Under the pieces are notes generated by a model. It was not told the DNA's origin. It saw only the letters and a list, made by a program, of their open reading frames with translations, and did no database searches. This document shows, piece by piece, positions 24,799 through 33,448 of a stretch of DNA of 40,845 nucleotides (positions are counted from its first letter, which is position 1; each line of letters opens with the position of its first letter). The DNA lies in contig JBJHCA010000021.1 in assembly GCA_050485785.1 (NCBI GenBank), positions 1 to 40,845 of the forward strand, written 5' to 3'. This DNA comes from JBJHCA01 sp050485785. Lineage in GTDB: Bacteria > Bacteroidota > Bacteroidia > Chitinophagales > Saprospiraceae. A program made the position numbers and the translations under genes.

Positions 24799-25905
24799 AT
24801 GGACACCATCCTGTTTGAACGGGGAAGCTTCTCCATCAGGCTGCAATCAGAACCATCCGAACAAGTTATAGACCTGCTGGCAGGGACGCGATGGGGTACT
24901 CCGGGGAAACTGCAATACCGGCAACTGAACCTGAGAAAAAACCTCCCTTTAAACCTCAATGCCCGCTGGATTACCACCTACAGAGGAGACCAGCTTTTGG
25001 GAGTATTTGCCATTCTAAAACGGCAAATAATTATCAAAAATGAATCGCTGGATGCCTATCATGTCCGGTACCTTGCTGCTTCGGCATCCATCCTTACCGG
25101 AGCTGGTAAAGATGCCACTGTGAAAAAACAAAGGAAAAGCCCAATCCGAGATTCCTTCCTGAAAATTTTTGAAGACCCTACAGTAATTGATCCGGATAGA
25201 AAGCCTGATGCACCTTGTGTTTTTTACGCCTATGTTGAACAGGGCAATATCAGATCCATGCAAATGGATGCAGATTTCGGCTTTGTACAAACACGCACTT
25301 TCAGTGCAATTACCTTCAGTCGGTTTTTTCCCTCGCTGAATAAACAGGTAGCAGAACCGGACAAAGATGATTTTTCCAGACTGGAGGAGCTGTTACGACA
25401 AAGATTCGCCGGACATGGATTTTTTTTTGACGATCATCTTTTTTACAAGGGGAAATACCTGGTTTTCAAAGATAAAAACCGGATTGTCGCAGGTGTAAAA
25501 GTTATACTGCAAAACTGGGCCATTGACTACATGCCCGGCCTTAGTGGAAAGATCATGCTCAATGTGCTGCCAAAGCTTCCGATCCTTTCTAAAATTATGA
25601 AGCCGGAAAACTTTGAGTTCTTGTTGTTTGATCACATTGTTCTGTTACCGGGATATGAGCACTGTATTTATCCATTGCTTGAGTCGGCACTGGCTGCTTA
25701 TAAAGTTAACATGGGGCTGATATGGGCTGATGTGGAAGACCCTGTCAACTCTCTGGTCAGCACTGGCGGAAAATTGGGATTTATTGCCCGTATAAAAGAA
25801 AGAGCCAATGCTGAACTAACGGCTAGATATCACAACTGTGACCGTGACACCATCCGCTTCCTTGAAGAAAACCCATTGTTTCTTAGCTCTTTTGACATGG
25901 CTTAA
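24799..25905 (+). CDS. GNAT-like conserved hypothetical protein
   Basis: 368 residues with no signal peptide or membrane segment. It has two similar halves resembling GNAT acyltransferase folds. The first contains NARWITTYRGDQLLGVFAILKRQ and the second FKDKNRIVAGVKVILQNWAIDYMPG, each a strand-turn-strand with a 'gddxLvG' pattern like acetyl-CoA N-acyltransferases. FLLFDHIVLLPGYEHCIYPLLESALAAYKVN fits a beta-bulge and helix that would bind the cofactor. The pattern is that of the tandem-GNAT proteins found in Bacteroidota. Catalytic activity and substrate are unknown. It follows rnpB by about 100 bases. Confidence 0.65.
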   Translation: MDTILFERGSFSIRLQSEPSEQVIDLLAGTRWGTPGKLQYRQLNLRKNLPLNLNARWITTYRGDQLLGVFAILKRQIIIKNESLDAYHVRYLAASASILTGAGKDATVKKQRKSPIRDSFLKIFEDPTVIDPDRKPDAPCVFYAYVEQGNIRSMQMDADFGFVQTRTFSAITFSRFFPSLNKQVAEPDKDDFSRLEELLRQRFAGHGFFFDDHLFYKGKYLVFKDKNRIVAGVKVILQNWAIDYMPGLSGKIMLNVLPKLPILSKIMKPENFEFLLFDHIVLLPGYEHCIYPLLESALAAYKVNMGLIWADVEDPVNSLVSTGGKLGFIARIKERANAELTARYHNCDRDTIRFLEENPLFLSSFDMA

Positions 25906-25919
25906 GCAATCATGCACGG

Positions 25920-26213
25920 TTAGGGAAGATCTTCAATTCGGGTTGTAGTCCATGCCTCGGCTCGATGCCGAAACAGCCGCCTTGTGGCAGCCCAGGTTGA
26001 CTTGAACAAATCGGATTGCCGGTATTTTTCCAGAGCTTCCCTGCTGTCCCATATACTGTACGTAAACAATACCCCGGGCAGGTCACTTTCCAGCAACTGC
26101 AAATATCTGCATCCATCAAATTGCCTGATATGAGTTTTGGATTCATCAAAAATCTTCAGAAAAGCCTGTACTTCATGCACTTGAAAGTGCATTTTGACAA
26201 TGCGGATAATCAT
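25920..26213 (-). CDS. Antibiotic biosynthesis monooxygenase (ABM)-domain protein
   Basis: 97 residues with a dimeric alpha-beta barrel pattern: IVKMHFQVHEVQAFLKIFDESK (first strand and helix), CRYLQLLESDLPGVLFTYSIWDSREALEKYRQSD and a final helix LFKSTWAATRRLF. The ABM fold includes quinol monooxygenases and haem-degrading enzymes, but many members have no known activity. The start is ATG 26211-26213. It is convergent with the GNAT-like gene 14 bases away and follows the SAM hydrolase gene closely (12 bases), so it may share its transcript. Confidence 0.85.
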   Translation of the reverse strand: MIIRIVKMHFQVHEVQAFLKIFDESKTHIRQFDGCRYLQLLESDLPGVLFTYSIWDSREALEKYRQSDLFKSTWAATRRLFRHRAEAWTTTRIEDLP

Positions 26214-26225
26214 GTGTTTGGCGGT

Positions 26226-26999
26226 TTACAAAAAATCAATTTGCACTGCGGTATCTTTCTCAAGCCCTAGCAGGGTGGCTGCAGATCCCATGTTTATGGC
26301 AATCTCGAGGTACCCCGCTTCATTAAAGTGGCATAAAACCTCTCCAATCGAAACATCGTGATAATTCCTGCTCAGTTGGGTAATAGGGTCACTGCGTTTG
26401 TAATACAATTCAAAAGCCCGGCCCAGCCCTACTTTTTCAAACATCTGCCGTGTAACATTGGTCACAGCATTATCAAAATGATCAATGTGTATCACTGAAG
26501 CCCTGATCTGATCGCGGGTAGATACCGGCTGAATGCCAATTCTTTCCCGCATGGAGTTCACTTTCTTACCTGTTTCACCCAACGGTTTCTGCTTATAAAT
26601 AGCCTGTGCCACCCGTGAAGCTCTACCTTTAAAATTGTACAAACCCGCAGAATCCGGAGGTAAAACATAAATCTCCTCCGGCAATCCGTCAAACAACAGG
26701 AAAAACAATCCGTTGTCGGGCCCTATGAAATAATGCCCGCGATGTACACAAAGAAGCATGTCCACCTCCTGAATATCCAGATTGTTCACATCCACAAGAT
26801 GTATGCAGCCCCTGGGAAATGAAAATACAGCATTCTTCATCACATACGCGGCATGGATAATATCGTACTTTCTGATTTGATGGGTGATGCTCACAATCGA
26901 AGCATGGGGTACGGCTTGGTAAATAGTACCCTTCAGCAAACCGCTGTAATAATCGCTATCGCCGTAGTCGGTAGTAAGTGTAATAATCAATGGCTCCAC
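26226..26999 (-). CDS. SAM hydrolase / SAM-dependent halogenase-like (DUF62)
   Basis: About 257 residues. Family markers are LIITLTTDYGDSDYYSGLLKG (D in TDYGD contacts the substrate), HASIVSITHQIRKYDIIHAAYV, VDVNNLDIQE and YFIGPDNGLF. The C-terminal half supplies the hydrophobic pocket. Family enzymes hydrolyse S-adenosylmethionine to adenosine and methionine, or in a few cases transfer chloride or fluoride. The extra insert loop of true fluorinases is not seen, so hydrolase is more likely. The start is unsure: a TTG at 27023 extends the frame but overlaps a likely promoter element, while GTG at 26999 (VEPLIIT) or TTG at 26990 (LIITLTT) are nearer the family N-terminus. Confidence 0.87.
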   Translation of the reverse strand: MEPLIITLTTDYGDSDYYSGLLKGTIYQAVPHASIVSITHQIRKYDIIHAAYVMKNAVFSFPRGCIHLVDVNNLDIQEVDMLLCVHRGHYFIGPDNGLFFLLFDGLPEEIYVLPPDSAGLYNFKGRASRVAQAIYKQKPLGETGKKVNSMRERIGIQPVSTRDQIRASVIHIDHFDNAVTNVTRQMFEKVGLGRAFELYYKRSDPITQLSRNYHDVSIGEVLCHFNEAGYLEIAINMGSAATLLGLEKDTAVQIDFL

Positions 27000-27020
27000 C
27001 CTTGCATCATTTAACTGGTA

Positions 27021-27028
27021 CAAACATA
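27021..27028 (-). promoter_or_regulatory. Putative -7 element for the SAM hydrolase gene
   Basis: TATGTTTG on the minus strand fits TAnnTTTG. It overlaps a TTG start candidate at 27023, which argues that the true start is downstream (26999 or 26990). No clear -33 element is seen. Confidence 0.4.
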
Positions 27029-27151
27029 ATGATAATTAAATCAACCCTGCATCCGTCCGGGAAGCGAATTGTCGGCGTGCAATTCACTGCTTGTTTAAAA
27101 AAATTTAACACGCTGTTCTTCTCAAAAAACCATACGCAAAGGCAAAAATTG

Positions 27152-27159
27152 TATTTTTG
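27152..27159 (+). promoter_or_regulatory. Putative -7 element for phoH
   Basis: TATTTTTG fits TAnnTTTG. It lies 57 bases before the TTG start of the PhoH gene. No convincing -33 element is visible. Confidence 0.4.
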
Positions 27160-27215
27160 GGCTTGAGGCAATTGATGCGCTTCAACCTATTTGTTCATCA
27201 AAATACTATCGTCGT

Positions 27216-28244
27216 TTGAGCGAAATTAATCTGATACTGCAGGACATTGACCTGGTAAACTTGTTTGGTGAAAACCATACCCACCTTAAGATCATCCGAA
27301 AAAACTTTCCTGACATCATCATAACCTCCCGGGGAGACGGCATTAAGCTAACAGGCCCTAAAAAAGACACCCAGCGTCTGAAAGACAAAATCGAACTGAT
27401 GGTGAAATCACTCAGGCAACATGGTGAATTAAATAAGCATACTGTGGAGGACATCATGGCTGGGTCAAATCCCTTCGATACCAAACCTACCCCCGAACAA
27501 CAGGGACGTGTAATTGTATATGGCCGGGATGCCCGCCCTATCAAAGCCCGGACTATTAATCAGAAAAAAATGGTCGATTCCAGTGAGGATAATGACATCG
27601 TGTTCGCCATAGGTCCGGCAGGAACAGGCAAAACTTATACCGCTGTAGCCCTGGCGGTAAGAGCTCTGAAAAACAGGGTGGTTAAAAAAATAATCCTCAC
27701 CAGGCCGGCTGTGGAAGCCGGGGAATCACTGGGATTTCTGCCGGGTGACCTCAAAGAGAAAATTGATCCCTATCTCCGCCCGCTTTATGATGCCCTGGAT
27801 GATATGCTTCCCATTGACAAACTTAACTTCTTTATGCAAAATCGGGTCATCGAAGTAGCACCACTTGCTTTTATGCGAGGCAGGACACTCGACAATGCAT
27901 TTATTATTCTGGATGAAGCTCAAAATGCCACCACAACCCAGCTCAAAATGTTTCTTACCCGCATCGGTCCATCTGCCAAGTGCATTGTTACCGGCGATAT
28001 GACGCAGATTGATTTGCCCATGAGCCAAAAATCCGGGTTAAAACGCGCCATCGATATCCTTACACCCCTCGACGGAATTGGCCTGGTAACCCTCAATGCT
28101 GACGACGTGGTGCGGCACAGACTGGTGAAAGCTATAATTCTGGCTTATGACCGCTCTGACGAATACCTCAGAGAACACAAAGAACGCAGGAGTAATGCAG
28201 GCAACAGCAATACTGAACATTCCAGTCAACGTACCGACGCATAG
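27216..28244 (+). CDS. phoH: PhoH-family ATPase
   Basis: 342 residues. The N-terminal KH-like domain (about 1-80, ILQDIDLVNLFGENHTHLKIIRK) is followed by a RecA/helicase-I-like ATPase. Walker A is GPAGTGKT (133-140), Walker B is FIILDEAQNAT, and VTGDMTQIDLP is the third motif. PhoH proteins bind RNA and are often found with the RNase YbeY, which is not adjacent here. The start is TTG at 27216: no in-frame ATG lies upstream before unrelated sequence, and 'SEINLILQDID' aligns with the usual N-terminus. Stop TAG. Confidence 0.93.
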   Translation: MSEINLILQDIDLVNLFGENHTHLKIIRKNFPDIIITSRGDGIKLTGPKKDTQRLKDKIELMVKSLRQHGELNKHTVEDIMAGSNPFDTKPTPEQQGRVIVYGRDARPIKARTINQKKMVDSSEDNDIVFAIGPAGTGKTYTAVALAVRALKNRVVKKIILTRPAVEAGESLGFLPGDLKEKIDPYLRPLYDALDDMLPIDKLNFFMQNRVIEVAPLAFMRGRTLDNAFIILDEAQNATTTQLKMFLTRIGPSAKCIVTGDMTQIDLPMSQKSGLKRAIDILTPLDGIGLVTLNADDVVRHRLVKAIILAYDRSDEYLREHKERRSNAGNSNTEHSSQRTDA

Positions 28245-28384
28245 CAACTGCTGAAAAAGTCTTTTCAAATTAAGTATTCCGGCACACTGGCCGGGCAGAC
28301 ACACCTTTTGCCCGAAATGCATTATTATTGTTTCGTCAATGGCACTCACTTTTATCAGTAAGGCCGCATTGTATCCAAAGCTAA

Positions 28385-29875
28385 ATGATCTCGCCTATGT
28401 TTCTGTTGTCTGTTTTCACACCATGGATGACTTTTATTTTTTCATGGATATCTTTTTTTGGGCCTTCGGCCGTAGCTGACATTCATGCCGCAGAGCCACC
28501 CTGTACTTTGCCGGAAACTTATATCATCCGCGACGAAATCCCCTTGTATGATATGCATGTATATCAATCCCGAAGAAACAAGGTAATGGCTTCCATGCAG
28601 GGGAAACTGGCTATAGTTTCAGGTGAGGCAGTACACGACTTCTTTTATCTCACCGGATACAAAAACCGTAATGCCCTGGCCATCCTGGCACCGGATCATG
28701 AGCATCCTTTCATGCTTTTTGTACAACCCCGTGATCCAACCAATACTTTATGGGACGGCCCCAGGCTGGGTATGGATGGAGCTATGACACAACTGCATGC
28801 TGATACCGCTTTGGATATTGCTTTTTTTGCCGATGTAGCCGCAAATTTAATGGCCAGATACCCATCAGTTTCCATATTGCGGGCCGAAAGGAACTCTCTT
28901 GGCATTTCTCTCAAGGATATTGCCGGGGAGTATACACTGGAAGTGTTTGACGACCTTACTGATGTAGTTCATGAAATGAGGATCATTAAGGACCATTGGG
29001 AGCAGGATATGATAAGCCGTGCAGTTGATGTCACCGTGCTGGCTCATAAAAGAGTTTTGAGTACTGTCAAGCCGGGACTTTTCGAATATGATGTCAGAGC
29101 TGAAATAGAATATGTGTTCCAAAAAAACAACTGCACTACGGGGTTTAACTCCATAGTTGGTTCAGGCCCCAATGCCGGTATCCTGCACTACACGCATTAT
29201 GACAGACAGCTCAGGTCAGGCGACCTCTTGCTGATTGACATTGGAGCTGAGTTTAATGGTTATACCGCAGATGTTACCCGCACCATCCCCGTCAATGGAG
29301 CTTTTACGCCTGAACAGCGAGTATTGTATGAACTGGTGCTTAAAGCCGCCGATGCCGGATTGTCCAAAATGACCACTGATCACTATATTCTCGATTGCCA
29401 TCATGCTGCTACCGACGTAATGGTGCGTGGACTGCACGAGCTTGGCCTCATAGTTGATACCACTTCCTGGTGGCAAAAACGATTTTACATTCATTACAGA
29501 AATACACATTACATGGGCCTTTACGTGCACGATGTTGGCAGCTATGGTGATTTTAACCCCGCCAGGAGGGATGCTTACCTGCTCAATCCGGAAATCAGGG
29601 GAAGAAAACTGGAGCCCGGAATGGTGCTTACTATTGAGCCCGGAATATACTTGCTGGCTGACAGGCTCGAACATCTGGAAACTTTGTTTGGCCATCTGGC
29701 TGATATAGAAGAACTCAATGCTTTTGCTGAAGCCATTAGACCGCTGTATGAAAAGTATGCCGGTATTGGAATCAGAATTGAAGACGATGTCCTGATTACT
29801 GAAAACGGACATAAAGTGCTGTCTGCCAATGCACCCCGAACTGTTGCAGAAATTGAAAACGCGATGAAACGCTGA
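28385..29875 (+). CDS. pepP: Xaa-Pro aminopeptidase-like (M24B) protein with signal peptide
   Basis: 496 residues. The M24 domain (about 215-490) holds the five metal ligands: D in LLIDIGAEFNG, D in YTADVTRT, H in VHDVGSYGD, E in LTIEPGIY and E in GIRIEDDVLIT. The N-terminal half (about 55-200) is the creatinase-N domain (FFYLTGYKNRNALAIL). The first 30 residues are a signal-like hydrophobic segment ending near SAVA. That segment is encoded partly by a short repeat (28444-28471), so the ATG at 28553 (MHVYQSRRNK) is an alternative start that would give a cytoplasmic protein. Family enzymes remove N-terminal residues before proline. Confidence 0.9.
   Translation: MISPMFLLSVFTPWMTFIFSWISFFGPSAVADIHAAEPPCTLPETYIIRDEIPLYDMHVYQSRRNKVMASMQGKLAIVSGEAVHDFFYLTGYKNRNALAILAPDHEHPFMLFVQPRDPTNTLWDGPRLGMDGAMTQLHADTALDIAFFADVAANLMARYPSVSILRAERNSLGISLKDIAGEYTLEVFDDLTDVVHEMRIIKDHWEQDMISRAVDVTVLAHKRVLSTVKPGLFEYDVRAEIEYVFQKNNCTTGFNSIVGSGPNAGILHYTHYDRQLRSGDLLLIDIGAEFNGYTADVTRTIPVNGAFTPEQRVLYELVLKAADAGLSKMTTDHYILDCHHAATDVMVRGLHELGLIVDTTSWWQKRFYIHYRNTHYMGLYVHDVGSYGDFNPARRDAYLLNPEIRGRKLEPGMVLTIEPGIYLLADRLEHLETLFGHLADIEELNAFAEAIRPLYEKYAGIGIRIEDDVLITENGHKVLSANAPRTVAEIENAMKR
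28444..28471. repeat. Second copy of the ATGGATATCTTTTT/hairpin element
   Basis: ATGGATATCTTTTT (28444-28457) followed by GGCC-TTC-GGCC, matching the arrangement at 12127-12161. Here it lies inside the signal-peptide codons of the M24 peptidase gene. Confidence 0.35.
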
Positions 29876-29941
29876 GCCCCCTGTCAATTCAACTCAAGTG
29901 AGGTAATGGGTGTATCGTGATATCAATAAAAAAGACGCAGT

Positions 29942-30415
29942 TTAAATGAGTCGTTCCGTGGATCTGACCAGTGCTTCATCTTTTCTGATGTTCCTTACTG
30001 CCAGCACTGCAAAAATTACGACAAGAAAGGGAAGAAGTACTCCATACCTGAATCTGCCTTCACTTTCAAAAAGTATACCGGCTTCATAGGCAGCTTCTCT
30101 GGCTCCGGCAAACTCGAAATACAAGAACAGCGCTGTGGAGATCATAAAAATTATGGTTGACCAGATCACGCCTTTCCCAATGGCAATTTGCAGCTTGCGG
30201 TTCCGGAAAAGGAAAATATTGATCAATGACAGCAAGGCTGCTGCAAGGGCAAGAAGAAACAACAAAATGTGATCAAAAATATCCAGGGTATGATCGTCCA
30301 TAAGGTTAAATATCCCGGGATCCTGTGTTTGAACAGAGTATACCGGCATAAAAAAAAGACCAGCCGCACACAGAAATGCCAGCAGTAAGTATATAGTTTG
30401 AATTCGCTGTATCAT
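29942..30415 (-). CDS. DUF4293 membrane protein
   Basis: 157 residues from the ATG at 30415 (MIQRIQTIYLLLAF), the start typical of DUF4293; a longer frame to 30448 adds eleven residues. Four transmembrane segments lie at about 8-27, 48-68, 79-100 and 128-147. DUF4293 proteins are confined to Bacteroidota and have no known function. The C-terminus is basic and cytoplasmic (RNIRKDEALVRSTERLI). Downstream of the phosphohexomutase gene on the same strand. Confidence 0.88.
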   Translation of the reverse strand: MIQRIQTIYLLLAFLCAAGLFFMPVYSVQTQDPGIFNLMDDHTLDIFDHILLFLLALAAALLSLINIFLFRNRKLQIAIGKGVIWSTIIFMISTALFLYFEFAGAREAAYEAGILFESEGRFRYGVLLPFLVVIFAVLAVRNIRKDEALVRSTERLI

Positions 30416-30469
30416 GATATAGGTAAATTGCGCCCGCAAATTTATCAAAAAACACGGTCAGTTCAGGCT

Positions 30470-31867
30470 TCAGTCTTGAAAATAGGAATGCGTCTCATCC
30501 AGTATCCCGCGGGCTTCGGAAGCATCCTCTGCCTGTGAGTAAACCCTGAGGAGGGGCTCAGTACCTGAAGGTCTTAACATGACCCATCGATCTTCGCCAA
30601 AATAAAACTTGAACCCGTCAAGGTCTTCCATTCTGGTTACGGCATACTTGCCAATATGCGTGATTTTCCCTGAGGCACACCGTTTAAGTATTGCGTCTTT
30701 GGCTTCATGACTCAGATGAAGATCATCGCGGTCACAGGCAAAACTTCCCACCTTTGCATAGATATTCTGTATCCAATTCCGCAGTGCAATTTTTTGCTCG
30801 GCAAGATGCTGTAACACAGTGAGGCCGATCCAAACACCGTCTCGTTCCGGAATATGACCCGAAATGGCCAGCCCCCCGGACTCTTCACCGCCAACCATTA
30901 CCTTTTCCCGGATCATCAGTTCGGCAATATGCTTAAAACCAATTGGTGTTACAGCGTAATCTATGCCAAGAAGTTCACACATCTGTTTTACCTTATCGGT
31001 AACAGAGAATGTTACAACAACTTTACCATCGCTGTTCTTTGCATGCATGTGGTCAATCAGCATCAGCAGGATGTGATGCGAATCGATAAAATTCCCCTCA
31101 TCATCGTACAATCCGATCCGGTCAGCATCTCCGTCAACCGCAATGCCAATATGCGCGTCCTTATGCGTTTTCAGGTAAGCAGAAAGTTCGCCAAGATTCT
31201 TATGAATGGGTTCAGGGGCCTGGCCTTTGAAGCCCGGGTTGTGTTCACCATGAAGAGTTACAGAATGTTGGAACAGCTTGCTGAAAACCCTCTGACCTGC
31301 ACCATACATGGCGTCATATACAATCCCGATACCTGAACTGCTGATCAGCTCCAGGTTAAAATGTTGTCTGAGCTCATTCATATACAATTCCTCGAGATCT
31401 GTTTCCACTATCATCGAACTTACCTCCGGACTGCTGAAAGGAGGAAAAGGCAAAGCCGGTTTATCGGGGATCGTTTCCTCTACTGCTTTTACTTCGACAA
31501 CGATTGACGGCCCACCCATGGCTGATTTCAGCTTAATACCATTGTATTCCGGCGGATTATGGCTGGCTGTAACGTACACTCCCAAATCTGCCTTTAGTCT
31601 GGCAACGGCCAATGAGATCATTGGCGTGGTGACGAAAGAGCTGCTGTAATAGATTTGTATGCCTTGTGGAGCAAGCACTCTGGCTATAGTTTCAGCAAAC
31701 ATAGGACCTCCGAACCTGCAGTCAAAGCCCAGCACTATCTTTCCGGATCCTTGTTTTCTCAAATACCCGGCTATCCCTTCGGCTACTCTTCTTACAATAT
31801 CTACAGTAAAGGTATCGGCAATGATAGCTCTCCAGCCATCTGTTCCAAAAACTACAGGTGTTGTCAT
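30470..31867 (-). CDS. Phosphoglucomutase/phosphomannomutase-family phosphohexomutase
   Basis: 465 residues. The start is ATG at 31867 (MTTPVVFGTDGWRA); an ATG at 31888 would add seven. Family motifs in order are FGTDGWRAI, the phosphoserine loop VYVTASHNPPEYNG, the metal site DGDADRIG, the sugar-ring loop GGEESGGLAI and the phosphate site RPSGTEPLLRVY. It would interconvert hexose 1- and 6-phosphates for cell-wall or polysaccharide precursors. It is of the length and type close to glucose/mannose mutases, but the sugar specificity cannot be assigned. Divergent from the PIMT gene. Confidence 0.92.
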   Translation of the reverse strand: MTTPVVFGTDGWRAIIADTFTVDIVRRVAEGIAGYLRKQGSGKIVLGFDCRFGGPMFAETIARVLAPQGIQIYYSSSFVTTPMISLAVARLKADLGVYVTASHNPPEYNGIKLKSAMGGPSIVVEVKAVEETIPDKPALPFPPFSSPEVSSMIVETDLEELYMNELRQHFNLELISSSGIGIVYDAMYGAGQRVFSKLFQHSVTLHGEHNPGFKGQAPEPIHKNLGELSAYLKTHKDAHIGIAVDGDADRIGLYDDEGNFIDSHHILLMLIDHMHAKNSDGKVVVTFSVTDKVKQMCELLGIDYAVTPIGFKHIAELMIREKVMVGGEESGGLAISGHIPERDGVWIGLTVLQHLAEQKIALRNWIQNIYAKVGSFACDRDDLHLSHEAKDAILKRCASGKITHIGKYAVTRMEDLDGFKFYFGEDRWVMLRPSGTEPLLRVYSQAEDASEARGILDETHSYFQD

Positions 31868-32020
31868 AGTTATCAGGTTGTAATTCATACAGGCTGCCGC
31901 AAAGAATCAGGCTATTGAGCCCGGTAAAAACTTAATTTGAGCAATCCTGCCTTAATTTCGGCAAAAGTAGGCATTTTTGCACACCTGTTGGGGGATTCAG
32001 AGATTGTGACCGTTTATACC

Positions 32021-32692
32021 ATGGTAAGCCGGAGTTTTACAGACACATACAGACATAAGGGATTGCGTAGAAAACTTATCCAAAGTCTTCGAAACAAAGG
32101 TATAGAGGATGAAGAGGTATTACATGCCATGGAACTTTTGCCCCGCCATTATTTTCTGGACACCGCTTTCATTGAAGACGCCTACGAGGATAAACCTTTC
32201 CCCATTGGAGAAGGCCAAACCATTTCCCAGCCTTTTACTGTGGCGTTTCAGACCTCTTTACTCAAAATATCTCCCGGGCTTAAAGTACTTGAAATAGGCA
32301 CCGGCTCCGGGTACCAGGCTGCAGTGTTGCATACCATGGGAGCAAAAGTTTATACGATAGAACGGCATGAAGCTCTTTACCGCGAAACATCCCTTCTTTT
32401 AGCTGCTATAGGAATGGGCAGGATACGGTGTTTTTTAGGTGACGGTTATGCCGGACTGCCTCATCATGCACCATTTGATCGGATTCTGGTTACCGCAGGA
32501 GCACCTTTTATTCCTGAGGCTTTACTGGCTCAACTTGCCATTGGCGGCTATATGGTGATTCCGGTTGATGAGGCCGATTATCAGGAAATGCAACGAATAC
32601 AACGAGTAGATGAAAACACTTACCAATCTGAAAGCCATGGCAAATTCAGGTTTGTTCCTTTCGTAAAAGGGGTCAGAAAAAAATCTTCCTGA
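32021..32692 (+). CDS. pcm: Protein-L-isoaspartate O-methyltransferase
   Basis: 223 residues from the ATG at 32021; a TTG at 31937 would add 28 unlike residues. The PIMT order is present: LLPRHYFLD, EGQTISQPF (isoAsp-binding), the SAM loop LEIGTGSGYQAAVL, IERHEALY and DGYAGLPHHAPFDRILVTAG. It methylates isoaspartyl residues in damaged proteins to start their repair. The last bases form half of a hairpin (32669-32696) that looks like the terminator of the convergent lipoprotein gene. Cytoplasmic. Confidence 0.93.
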   Translation: MVSRSFTDTYRHKGLRRKLIQSLRNKGIEDEEVLHAMELLPRHYFLDTAFIEDAYEDKPFPIGEGQTISQPFTVAFQTSLLKISPGLKVLEIGTGSGYQAAVLHTMGAKVYTIERHEALYRETSLLLAAIGMGRIRCFLGDGYAGLPHHAPFDRILVTAGAPFIPEALLAQLAIGGYMVIPVDEADYQEMQRIQRVDENTYQSESHGKFRFVPFVKGVRKKSS

Positions 32693-32696
32693 CCCC
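32669..32696 (-). terminator. Terminator for the lipoprotein gene, overlapping the end of pcm
   Basis: A perfect 8-bp inverted repeat GGGGTCAG (32669-32676) / CTGACCCC (32689-32696) with a 12-base loop. Read on the minus strand the stem is followed by TTTTAC, so it fits an intrinsic terminator for the gene at 32705-33259. It spans the TGA stop of pcm. Confidence 0.6.
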
Positions 32697-32704
32697 GCCT
32701 GCCA

Positions 32705-33259
32705 TTACTCAATTTTTCTTCCTCTTACCCTGCGGGATTCTTTTTCGTATTTCCTGATTCTTCTCAGGTCTACCATTAATGCTGCCATAGAGCTCTGAGA
32801 AGTCGTGTAGAAGGTGCGTCCTTCATAAGTGATTTCTCCGCGGCCGTCTTTCCATTCTCTGGCCAGAAGATAATACCTGTTGCCCTGCCTGGGGTTGGGG
32901 CCAAACATCAGAAACCTGCTGTCATCGCCATCCTCAAAGGCAATGGCAAAATTCCTTGTGTCTGAAGGTCGAAACAGAAAAACTCCCGGGGTTCCTCTTC
33001 TGATAACAATCTCTTCAATTTGCCTTCCGTCTTCCATGCGAACACGCCCCCCTTTAATCTGGGTACTGCCACTACTGAGTCCGCGTTGTAAAACTATGTC
33101 GCGGGATACATAAAACTGGATGCGCTTCAGGTCTTCGTCATTCCAGTTGTTTTGCTGGTAAAGGCTCTGCGAAAAAGGAGTAAGCCGCTTCATACAGCCG
33201 GTGCTCCCCAATACCAATACTGCAAGTGAAATTAGGATCATGGTTGTTCTCATCGCCAT
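32705..33259 (-). CDS. Hypothetical lipoprotein
   Basis: 184 residues from the ATG at 33259 (MAMRTTMILIS); ATG 33253 also fits. A signal peptide with lipobox LGSTGC (Cys at about residue 22) indicates a lipid-anchored envelope protein. The mature part has an RDIVLQRG strand followed by RGTPGVFLFRPSD, FEDGDDSRFLMFGP and YEGRTFYTTSQSSMAALMVDLRR, suggesting a beta-rich domain. The C-terminus is very basic (KYEKESRRVRGRKIE). No domain family recognised. Confidence 0.85.
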   Translation of the reverse strand: MAMRTTMILISLAVLVLGSTGCMKRLTPFSQSLYQQNNWNDEDLKRIQFYVSRDIVLQRGLSSGSTQIKGGRVRMEDGRQIEEIVIRRGTPGVFLFRPSDTRNFAIAFEDGDDSRFLMFGPNPRQGNRYYLLAREWKDGRGEITYEGRTFYTTSQSSMAALMVDLRRIRKYEKESRRVRGRKIE

Positions 33260-33421
33260 CTTGATTTGATTATGCTGACAAAAATACACGTTACAGCAGC
33301 ATTAGCTGTTAAACCGAACCTATAGCTTTGTTAAATGACATTAAAACTGTCCGAAGCCATTGTTCAGCCCTGGTCAACCGGCTTTGGTCAAAAATTTACA
33401 ACCCCTTAAAGGTATATGTGT

Positions 33422-33429
33422 TAGTTTTG
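33422..33429 (+). promoter_or_regulatory. Putative -7 element for the S41 peptidase gene
   Basis: TAGTTTTG fits TAnnTTTG, 20 bases before the ATG at 33449. A TTTA at 33395-33398 is spaced 23 bases away, longer than the usual 19-21. Confidence 0.4.
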
Positions 33430-33448
33430 TGTCAATTTGAACATTACC

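Noticed and set aside
26226..26999. Fluorinase or chlorinase
   Set aside because: The insert loop typical of true fluorinases is not evident; SAM hydrolase is the more common activity for this family.
29216..29887. 223-codon minus-strand ORF
   Set aside because: It lies opposite the M24 metal-ligand region of the aminopeptidase gene and has no recognisable domain.
30854..31336. 160-codon plus-strand ORF
   Set aside because: It is opposite the phosphohexomutase gene, which carries the full motif set.
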